Shown: one piece after another, positions 16,506 to 22,357 of the stretch
Position numbering within the stretch: the stretch's first letter is position 1
Layout of the letters: the number at the start of each line of letters is the position of its first letter
Assembly (NCBI GenBank): GCA_019322475.1
Contig: JAHWIN010000035.1
Coordinates: 1-25,229, forward strand
Length of the DNA: 25,229 nucleotides
Direction: 5' to 3'
Source: Candidatus Woesearchaeota archaeon
Lineage (GTDB): Archaea > Nanobdellota > Nanobdellia > Woesearchaeales > JACPBV01
Translations under genes and position numbers: made by a program
The notes under the pieces: model-generated
Told to the model about the DNA's origin: nothing
Databases searched by the model: none
The model's input: only the letters and a program-made list of their open reading frames with translations

Positions 16506-17444
16506 TCACTTCAGCTTAAGCAGCTCCTTGGCTTTTCTTATTATGTTCTCTTTTGTAAACCCATACTTGGCATATAGCTCATCAGGCTTTCCGGACTGCC
16601 CAAACCTGTCCTCCACCCCTATCCTCTTCATCCTTACAGGAAAGTTTTCAGAGAGTATCTCGGCAACAGAGCTTCCTAAGCCCCCTATTATGCTGTGGTC
16701 CTCTGCAGTTATTATTGCCTTTGTCTCTTTAGCAGCCTTAAGTACTATCTCTTTGTCGATAGGCTTTATAGTGTGTATGTTGATCACTCTTGCTGAAATG
16801 CTGTCTTTTTTCAGCTCATCAGACGCTTCCATGGCTATGTGGACCAATGCCCCTGTGGCTATTAGGGCTATGTCTTTCCCTTCAGCCATGGTTTTCCCTT
16901 GCCCTATCTTAAAATCACCACCATCCTTCGTGATTATAGGCAGCTTTGATCTTGTAAGCCTGAGATATGCCATCCCTTTATGTTTTACTAAGGCCTCTAC
17001 AGCCTTTTCAGCCTCCAAAGAGTCGCAGGGCTGGATAACTGCCATTCCTGGAAGCGTTCTTGTCAGGGATATGTCATCTATAGACTGGTGCGTAGCCCCA
17101 TCCTCTCCTGTCCCTATCCCTGCATGGCTCCCCACTATCTTTACGTTAAGCTTGGATATTGCAGCCAGCCTCATAGCCCCGTAAGCCCTTCCGGTTGAAA
17201 ATACGGCAAAGCTGCACGCAAAAGGTATCTTCCCTGAAGCAGCAAGCCCTGCAGCAGTCCCTACCATGTCCATCTCCGCAATCCCCATGTCAAAAAACCT
17301 TTCAGGATATGCATCTTTGAACTTTATCGATCTGGTCGACTCTGCAAGGTCAGCATCCAATACTACAACATCCTTGTTCTTTCCCGCCTTTGCTATCCCT
17401 TTTCCAAAACCGTCCCTTGTCGCTTCCATCTTTTGATCAGCCAT
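16506..17444 (-). CDS. Transketolase, C-terminal subunit
   Basis: This is the second half of a split transketolase, which moves two-carbon units between sugar phosphates using thiamine diphosphate. The 312 residues contain the pyrimidine-binding domain (DADLAESTRSIKF; RFFDMGIAEMDMVGTAAGLA with the catalytic glutamate; GSHAGIGTGEDGATHQSIDD) and a C-terminal transketolase domain (AEDHSIIGGLGSSVAEILSE). I chose the ATG at 17444. It comes one base after the stop of the N-terminal subunit gene, is preceded by GGAG, and begins MADQKMEATRDGFGKGI, as family members do. An open frame extends upstream to 17534 but only overlaps the neighbour. The subunits must assemble to form the active site. Confidence 0.92.
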   Translation of the reverse strand: MADQKMEATRDGFGKGIAKAGKNKDVVVLDADLAESTRSIKFKDAYPERFFDMGIAEMDMVGTAAGLAASGKIPFACSFAVFSTGRAYGAMRLAAISKLNVKIVGSHAGIGTGEDGATHQSIDDISLTRTLPGMAVIQPCDSLEAEKAVEALVKHKGMAYLRLTRSKLPIITKDGGDFKIGQGKTMAEGKDIALIATGALVHIAMEASDELKKDSISARVINIHTIKPIDKEIVLKAAKETKAIITAEDHSIIGGLGSSVAEILSENFPVRMKRIGVEDRFGQSGKPDELYAKYGFTKENIIRKAKELLKLK

Positions 17445-17445
17445 C

Positions 17446-18261
17446 TTAGTAGGTCTCCTTGCATAATTTTTCCAGCTCTTCAGGCTTGCACGCCTTTCCA
17501 TGCCATTCTGCCTTGTTTTCCATATAAGGCACACCTTTGCCCTTGATAGTGTTCGCTATTATCATGGTAGGCTTCCCTTTAGCCTTATCTGCCTTTTCCA
17601 GCGCAGACAGTATCTCCCCATAGTCATGGCCGTCTATCTCTATTGTATTGAAATTAAAAGCCTCAAATTTCTTCTTTATAGGATTTATGTTCTTTACATC
17701 CTCTACCTTTCCGTCTATCTGCAGCCCGTTGCAGTCTAGTATTACGCATAGGTTGTCCAGCTTATGATGGGCAGAGCTCATCGCAGCCTCCCATATCATC
17801 CCTTCCTGAACCTCTCCGTCTCCTAAAAGGCAGTATACCTTATAGTCTTTCTTGTCAAGTTTTCCTGCCAAAGCTATCCCGTTGGAAAAGCTTAATCCCT
17901 GCCCAAGCGGCCCTGTAGATGCCTCTACCCCTGGAAGCACACCCCTCTCAGGATGGCCTTGCAGCCTTGACCCTGTCTTTCTTAGTGTCTCCAGCTCCTT
18001 CACAGGAAAATACCCTGAACGGGCAAGGCACGCATACAATGCAGGGGCAGCATGCCCCTTGCTCAGCACAAACCTGTCCCTGTCAGGATCCTTAGGGTTT
18101 TTCGGGTCATGCCTCATCTTGCTGAAATATAGGCACACCATTATGTCTGTAGCTGACAAGCTTCCTCCTGGATGCCCTGACTGAGCAGCGCACGTAGCTT
18201 TAAGTATGTCTTTTCTTATCTCCTTTGCCTTTTCCTTTAGTTTTTGTATTGTCTGCTGCAT
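17446..18261 (-). CDS. Transketolase, N-terminal subunit
   Basis: This is the thiamine-diphosphate-binding half of the split transketolase. Signatures are SGHPGGSLSATDIM, LSKGHAAPALYA, EASTGPLGQGLS and the cofactor motif GDGEVQEG followed about 25 residues later by DCNGLQ. I prefer the ATG at 18261 because AGAGGA lies five bases upstream and the protein then begins MQQTIQKLKEKAKEIRKDI, the usual family start. An in-frame ATG at 18303 would add 14 residues. The product has 271 residues. It is the first gene of the aromatic series, with a TATA box and a large palindrome upstream. In other archaea transketolase often precedes aromatic genes to supply erythrose 4-phosphate, which the ADTH route encoded here does not need. 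Confidence 0.92.
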   Translation of the reverse strand: MQQTIQKLKEKAKEIRKDILKATCAAQSGHPGGSLSATDIMVCLYFSKMRHDPKNPKDPDRDRFVLSKGHAAPALYACLARSGYFPVKELETLRKTGSRLQGHPERGVLPGVEASTGPLGQGLSFSNGIALAGKLDKKDYKVYCLLGDGEVQEGMIWEAAMSSAHHKLDNLCVILDCNGLQIDGKVEDVKNINPIKKKFEAFNFNTIEIDGHDYGEILSALEKADKAKGKPTMIIANTIKGKGVPYMENKAEWHGKACKPEELEKLCKETY

Positions 18262-18309
18262 TCTTATCCTCTGCCAGACCTGCATGTTTTTAAACTTTTT
18301 CATCTATTG

Positions 18310-18453
18310 GCCTCATAGAAACCCTAGGCGTCTGTGCCATGTTTGCCATTGTTTACCAAAGGTAAACATGGCATGGCCAGGACGAAGCTGACCAGGTTGC
18401 CGTACAAAGTATGGCGTTCTGGTCAGCGTAGTAGCATAGGGTTTCTATGGGGC
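18310..18453 (-). other. 144-base three-way-junction palindrome before transketolase
   Basis: Outer arms CATAGAAACCCTA (18314-18326) and TAGGGTTTCTATG (18437-18449) pair over 13 bp, with three more pairs beyond one imperfect position. Inside are two hairpins with AAA loops. One is 18345-18357 with 18361-18372, with a bulged T at 18350. The other is 18387-18395 with 18419-18427, enclosing 18399-18405 with 18409-18415. The segment 18335-18344 can also pair with 18364-18373 over 10 bp, competing with the first hairpin. It lies between a TATA box and the transketolase ribosome binding site, so it may be a leader RNA switch. The predicted start of transcription falls inside the outer stem, so an inserted DNA palindrome is equally possible. 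Confidence 0.6.
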
Positions 18454-18463
18454 ACATCTATTG

Positions 18464-18475
18464 TTTTATATATCA
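18464..18475 (-). promoter_or_regulatory. TATA box for the transketolase/aromatic operon
   Basis: On the minus strand GATATATAAAA preceded by a T-run fits an archaeal TATA box. The expected start of transcription is about 18442-18445. This lies at the edge of the outer stem of the 18310-18453 palindrome. It is the only clear promoter seen between the TrmB gene and the first transketolase gene; the region 18476-18691 is otherwise AT-rich and without a recognisable gene. Confidence 0.5.
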
Positions 18476-18654
18476 AAAAATATGGTTTAAACGATGAAGC
18501 CTTCAAGCTTTAAGCAAGCCCGAAGACTAACAAAAGTAAAAATACAAGAAACTATTATCTAGGAACAATTCATTCAATATTACCCTTATCCCTTCACTAA
18601 TATTCATCTTAGTACAATGGTAGTAAGCCCATCTTTATAAATTTTTTGGCAGAA

Positions 18655-18690
18655 AAAATAAAAATAATAAAAAAAAAGAAAAACGATCCT
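18655..18690 (-). terminator. T-rich terminator after the TrmB-family gene
   Basis: Immediately after the stop codon the minus strand carries several T-runs (a run of five, then of nine to ten, then further T-rich stretches). Archaeal RNA polymerase terminates at such T-tracts without needing a hairpin. This would separate the regulator transcript from the aromatic operon promoter. Confidence 0.55.
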
Positions 18691-18691
18691 A

Positions 18692-19495
18692 TCACTTGAT
18701 AGGCTTCATCCCTTTCCACGCAGTGTCAAACAGGCCGTCTAATGCCTTTGCAAAGAATGGCGTGTTGACCCATACGCCTACATCATAGGTGGGGTGCACC
18801 TGCTCATCATCCAGGACCATAAAGACAAGCTCCTTGCCGTCGACGATGCAGAACCTAGCTTTGCTTTCTGTGTTCCTTACCTCTGCAATCCCTCTTAGGT
18901 CTCTTGCAGCATCCATCGCTTCCTTTGTTACAGGTGCAGCGATCCTTATCTTTACCCCTCTTTTCTTTATCTTCTCGAAAGTAGGCTTAAGCCCTTCAAC
19001 CTTCCTGATGAATCCCTGCGTGGTTGTCATGACAGTAACATTGTTCTCTGCATTCCTTATCGTAAGCTCAAGGTGGTTGTATAGGTTATGCCTTCCTCTT
19101 AAGCTCCCGCTTAGGTCTGCAGGCTCTACAAGCTCGACACCCTGTGAATGAAGTGCATTAAGCTCCCCTATGACCTCTGTCCCTTTTAGCTCTTCAAGCC
19201 TCCCTATCCTGTCTTTAGCATCATCCTTCACGTTCTTTTTTACCCTTTCAAGGACCTCATGCGGAGGCACTGCAAGATATTTTATGGGCTTCCCAAGCTT
19301 CATTATCACAAATCCTTTCTTCTCAAGGCTCTCAAGAACATCATAGCTTCTGGATCTTGGTACATCTGCGATGTCTGAAAGCTCCCCTGCTGTAGAGACC
19401 CCTCTGCTCAAAAGAGCCGTCCATATCTTGACCTCATAGAGGTTCAGTGAGAAATATCTCCTCAGTTTGCTTAAAAACTCTTCCTTTACGATCAT
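18692..19495 (-). CDS. TrmB-family transcriptional regulator
   Basis: This 267-residue protein has the layout of TrmB-like archaeal regulators. An N-terminal winged helix spans about residues 1-80 (NLYEVKIWTALLSRGVSTAG, then DIADVPRSRSYDVLESLEKK) with the PRSRSYDVL recognition-helix pattern. A coiled linker follows, then a C-terminal phospholipase-D-like effector domain (NVTVMTTTQGFIRKVEG; GVKIRIAAPVTKEA; RFCIVDGKELVFMVLDD). Known members sense sugars, but the ligand here is not visible. A ribosome binding site GGGGGTGA lies six bases before the ATG. The gene stands upstream of the aromatic operon on the same strand and might control it or its own promoter, which carries an inverted repeat. 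That link is inference. Confidence 0.88.
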   Translation of the reverse strand: MIVKEEFLSKLRRYFSLNLYEVKIWTALLSRGVSTAGELSDIADVPRSRSYDVLESLEKKGFVIMKLGKPIKYLAVPPHEVLERVKKNVKDDAKDRIGRLEELKGTEVIGELNALHSQGVELVEPADLSGSLRGRHNLYNHLELTIRNAENNVTVMTTTQGFIRKVEGLKPTFEKIKKRGVKIRIAAPVTKEAMDAARDLRGIAEVRNTESKARFCIVDGKELVFMVLDDEQVHPTYDVGVWVNTPFFAKALDGLFDTAWKGMKPIK

Positions 19496-19515
19496 CTAAA
19501 TTCACCCCCTTTTTT

Positions 19516-19608
19516 TGAAGAAGATTTTTTACTTCTTCATGGGGTAAAAAACAAGTACTACTTAATATATGTTACGCTTTTTTACCTCGATAGAGTACTG
19601 TTACTTAA
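19516..19608 (-). promoter_or_regulatory. TrmB-gene promoter with inverted repeat around TATA
   Basis: GGTAAAAAA (19543-19551) and TTTTTTACC (19578-19586) form a perfect 9-bp inverted repeat that flanks a TATA-like CATATATTAAG (minus strand, 19571-19561). Transcription would start near 19540, exactly where an 8-bp hairpin begins (TGAAGAAG 19516-19523 with CTTCTTCA 19532-19539). A second motif, AGTACT followed by ACTTAA, occurs at 19554-19565 and 19594-19608. A regulator bound here could block the basal transcription factors, as in autoregulation. The remaining bases to 19796 hold only an AT-rich stretch with another TATA-like site near 19670 and a small CAGG/CCTG hairpin near 19745; no gene was seen. 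Confidence 0.45.
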
Positions 19609-19796
19609 ACTCAGTTATATCCAATTTTAACTCCTGAGTCAAAACAATTAATAACCTTTAAGGACAGCTTATATTTAAACATTGTGCAAAAAGAAAATAT
19701 ATTTTACTATGATAGAGATTAAGGATAGCCATTGCTCTTATTCAGGGCGTACCTGAAAGCCTTGCCAACATAAAATAACTGGCCTTAGGTGCATAT

Positions 19797-20861
19797 TCAA
19801 TAATTCAGCTTGAACCTCAATATTGCCCCGACCCCGCCTAATCCATCTAGTTTTTTTCCTCCTTCATGTTCTGAAGATATTATCATTATTGACCCCTTCA
19901 TGGAATCTGCAATCTTCATCATGTTGTCGATCTGTTCATAGCTGCCTCCATCCCTTGATTTTTGTATAAATGAATCGGTCACCAAAAGCTTCTTCACAGC
20001 CCCGGAATTGACAGCATTCTCTGTCTCTTTAAGCCCGTAAGCGGCAAGGTTATCCTTTGAAACCTCTTCAAGCAGCTCTTCAACTAGGCTTATCTCCTTT
20101 GCTATCCTGTCCTCATGCAGCGCAGCCTTGGCCTCAGGCCTTCTCAATACCTCATCTATCCCGTTCTTTCCTGTTGAATTGCAGGAGCATAATATTATCT
20201 TCTTCTTTAGGGAATCGTCCTTGATCTCTTTCATAAGCTCTTCTTTCCAGAAAGCAGGGCTTGCAGCTATCACCTTGGCAGCTTTATACCTCTCCAGATA
20301 TTCCCCTATCTTTTTTATTATCTCTCCATAAAACCCCCCTTCATGTTTTTCTTCTGCATCTTTTTTCTTTACGTTCCCTTTTATATGCGCCAGCATGTCA
20401 TAGCCGTATTTTTTCAATAATGCTATATAAGCTTCTTCCCGGTCCATCACCACTATAAGTATCTTGGGTGAATTTTCCTCACAGCTCTCTTTCAGCTTTT
20501 CTATCTGGTATCCCATCCACCTTTCCTTTGTAAGCGTAAACGTTGAGTTAGGCTCTAAGGTAAAGCTGTGGTGCTCTCCTTTTTGTATGTCCTCGGGCCC
20601 TTCTGTTATCGTCCCTAGCGCCCTTAAGGAGCCGGAGCTCCTGCTGAACTCTATCTTTTCAACCTTCACTTTTATAAAGACGGGCTTTTTTACTATCCTA
20701 AACTTCCTGTCCGTTTCCTGTCCTATCTTTATCTTTCTGACCGTCCTTCCCTTGATAGTGTCCCCTACGTCTATTATAGAGCTCAGATACCATAAATCAT
20801 CAGGATTCTCTATCTTAAGCTTGGCTTCCTTCTTTTTAAGGTCAAGATACAGCTGCTTCAT
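19797..20861 (-). CDS. pelA: Pelota (Dom34), ribosome rescue factor
   Basis: Pelota recognises stalled ribosomes and, with its GTPase partner and ABCE1, splits them. The 354-residue protein shows the expected three-domain order. First is an Sm-like N-terminal domain (NPDDLWYLSSIIDVGDTIKG, then RTVRKIKIGQ). Next comes a central eRF1-like domain (VMDREEAYIALLKKYGYDML; KVIAASPAFWKEELM). The C-terminal domain (KLLVTDSFIQKSRDGGSYEQ; GSIMIISSEHEGGKKLDGLG) ends in GAILRF. The GGQ motif of peptide-release factors is absent, as expected for pelota. A TATA box 25 bases upstream suggests leaderless transcription. Such genes are near-universal in archaea. Confidence 0.95.
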   Translation of the reverse strand: MKQLYLDLKKKEAKLKIENPDDLWYLSSIIDVGDTIKGRTVRKIKIGQETDRKFRIVKKPVFIKVKVEKIEFSRSSGSLRALGTITEGPEDIQKGEHHSFTLEPNSTFTLTKERWMGYQIEKLKESCEENSPKILIVVMDREEAYIALLKKYGYDMLAHIKGNVKKKDAEEKHEGGFYGEIIKKIGEYLERYKAAKVIAASPAFWKEELMKEIKDDSLKKKIILCSCNSTGKNGIDEVLRRPEAKAALHEDRIAKEISLVEELLEEVSKDNLAAYGLKETENAVNSGAVKKLLVTDSFIQKSRDGGSYEQIDNMMKIADSMKGSIMIISSEHEGGKKLDGLGGVGAILRFKLNY

Positions 20862-20880
20862 GCCATATCAAAACAATAAC

Positions 20881-20893
20881 TTTATATATAAAT
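20881..20893. promoter_or_regulatory. Near-palindromic TATA box between pelota and envelope gene
   Basis: TTTATATATAAA reads as a TATA box on both strands. On the minus strand it is 25 bases from the pelota ATG at 20861, fitting a leaderless mRNA. On the plus strand it would start a transcript near 20911, just before the hairpin at 20918-20961, and so give a leader of about 130 bases for the gene at 21043. Confidence 0.5.
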
Positions 20894-20917
20894 TTATTTA
20901 TTATTCAGATAAGTTAT

Positions 20918-21023
20918 AGCAAAGAGCACAAACATTTGAGCAATAATTAATGCTCTTTGCTTGGAATAAGGCATAAGACCTCTTATTGTAATGGGGTTCT
21001 CCCTCACAGGTTCGTACTATGCC
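20918..21023 (+). promoter_or_regulatory. Structured leader of the envelope-protein gene
   Basis: AGCAAAGAGCA (20918-20928) pairs with TGCTCTTTGCT (20951-20961) over 11 bp. A second helix pairs GGCATA (20970-20975) with TATGCC (21018-21023) and encloses ACCTC (20978-20982) with GGGGT (20993-20997). The element ends about eight bases before the ribosome binding site AAGGTGAT (21031-21038). It may be a regulatory leader or a small RNA. No known family was recognised. Confidence 0.45.
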
Positions 21024-21042
21024 CTAAAAAAAGGTGATTGAC

Positions 21043-22308
21043 ATGCAAAAATGCCCTGATTCAGGTAAAAGCTCAGAAGACATCTCTTTTAGTATTTTCA
21101 GGAAAGCTGGTTTTCCAAAAAAAAAGGCCCAGGGCGGCTTAAATGCAGCTATCCTGGTAGCTATAATAGCAGCAGTCATTATAATCTACATCCTTTTCCT
21201 TCCGTCTGCAGACAGGGCTAAGTTTCTGGAAGAAGAGAGTGATTATGCAGGAAGCACCTCAGCATCAAAAGATGAAAATATTATCCTCCTTAAAGAAAGC
21301 GTAGGAAGGTTAGATGCTGTAGGCAGAGTTTTAGATAAGGATCTCCCCAATATAAACATATTTGAAGCCACAGACTCCAAGGTCCTTGACACAATAAACC
21401 CCATCTCTATAAGAAACGGCTGGTTTGACAAGAGGATAAAGCTCGTGATGCTTCCTCTCGAAGACCTGGATATAACCGACAATGTCTTGTTGAGTTTTTC
21501 TGCACCAAAGCGAAAGGGCATATTGTCCATCAGGCTGAACGGCATACTTATCTATGAATATGACATAAACTCCCTTAATATAGAGCCTATAAAGCTGAAA
21601 AAGTCTCTCCTTAAGGAAGAGAATGAGCTTGAGTTCAGCGTTTCAGGTGTAGGTCCTAAGTTCTGGACGACAAATGAATACGCCTTAGAGGATGTAAAGG
21701 TCATAGGCGACATCACAGACCTGAGCAGGCAGGAAAGCCAGAATACGTTTACACTTACCCACACAGAGTACCAGAACCTGGAAAAGGCAGAGATCAGGTT
21801 TGTCCCTTATTGCTCTGCAGCATCTAAAGTAGGCATCCTGGATATCTTTATCAACAGCAGGAATATCTTTTCAGCAGTCCCTGTCTGCAATGACCGCTAT
21901 AGCCAGGAGATACCTATAAGCGCTATAAGTTCAGGGCAGAATAAGATTATCTTTAAGACCAATAAGGGCAGCTACTCTATAGAGCAGATCAAGCTGGACT
22001 TCCGTGAAAAAGATGTCCCTGAGGCTGTCTATTACTTCGAAATAAATTCTACAGCATATGAAGAGATAGATAACGAGATGGATAACAAGTATGACGCATT
22101 CGTCAGGATAAGTTTCGTAGACGATGAAAACACTAAAAGGGCGGACATAAACATAAACGACCATTATTACAGGCTGGACCAGGAAAAGAAGGAATACAGC
22201 AGGATGATAGACAACTGGATAGAAGAGGGAAATAATTTCGTAAAGATAACGCCGATAAAGACCACCCTGGACATAGTTGAGCTGAGCATAGAGCTAGAAG
22301 AGAATTAA
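21043..22308 (+). CDS. Single-pass envelope protein with three beta-rich modules
   Basis: I do not recognise a named family. The 421-residue protein has a basic, polar N-terminus of about 30 residues, one hydrophobic segment (about 32-51, AILVAIIAAVIIIYILFLP) and a long outer part. Three stretches share a pattern of F-S/V, then a strand ending I/L-x-I/L-N, then a polar loop, then E/Q-N-x-I/L/V: LSFSAPKRKGILSIRLNG, RFVPYCSAASKVGILDIFIN and RISFVDDENTKRADININD. This suggests three related beta-sandwich units, the last at the C-terminus. The ATG at 21043 is favoured over a GTG at 21034 because AAGGTGAT ends four bases before it. The next gene encodes a large membrane protein; the pair may form one envelope complex. 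Confidence 0.75.
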   Translation: MQKCPDSGKSSEDISFSIFRKAGFPKKKAQGGLNAAILVAIIAAVIIIYILFLPSADRAKFLEEESDYAGSTSASKDENIILLKESVGRLDAVGRVLDKDLPNINIFEATDSKVLDTINPISIRNGWFDKRIKLVMLPLEDLDITDNVLLSFSAPKRKGILSIRLNGILIYEYDINSLNIEPIKLKKSLLKEENELEFSVSGVGPKFWTTNEYALEDVKVIGDITDLSRQESQNTFTLTHTEYQNLEKAEIRFVPYCSAASKVGILDIFINSRNIFSAVPVCNDRYSQEIPISAISSGQNKIIFKTNKGSYSIEQIKLDFREKDVPEAVYYFEINSTAYEEIDNEMDNKYDAFVRISFVDDENTKRADININDHYYRLDQEKKEYSRMIDNWIEEGNNFVKITPIKTTLDIVELSIELEEN

Positions 22309-22312
22309 AATG

Positions 22313-22330
22313 GGCTTTTTTTTCTTATTA
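22313..22330 (+). terminator. T-tract after the single-pass envelope gene
   Basis: GGGC followed by nine T, then CTTATTA, lies directly after the stop codon. It is a plausible archaeal T-tract terminator, although the next gene starts only 28 bases later on the same strand, so it may instead tune read-through between the two genes. Confidence 0.35.
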
Positions 22331-22357
22331 CGTATTGACTGAGGTAGTGCATGGAAG

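Noticed and set aside
5588..16577. Many plus-strand open frames opposite the aromatic operon
   Set aside because: They are antisense to well-supported genes, are rich in Ser, Leu and Pro as expected from shadow frames, and lack ribosome sites.
17445..17534. A longer start for the transketolase C-terminal subunit
   Set aside because: The extension lies wholly inside the upstream gene and lacks family similarity; the ATG at 17444 has a ribosome site.
20970..21025. A tRNA-like element with a GGTTCG loop
   Set aside because: Only about 55 bases lie between the terminal arms, the T arm does not pair properly and there is no anticodon arm.
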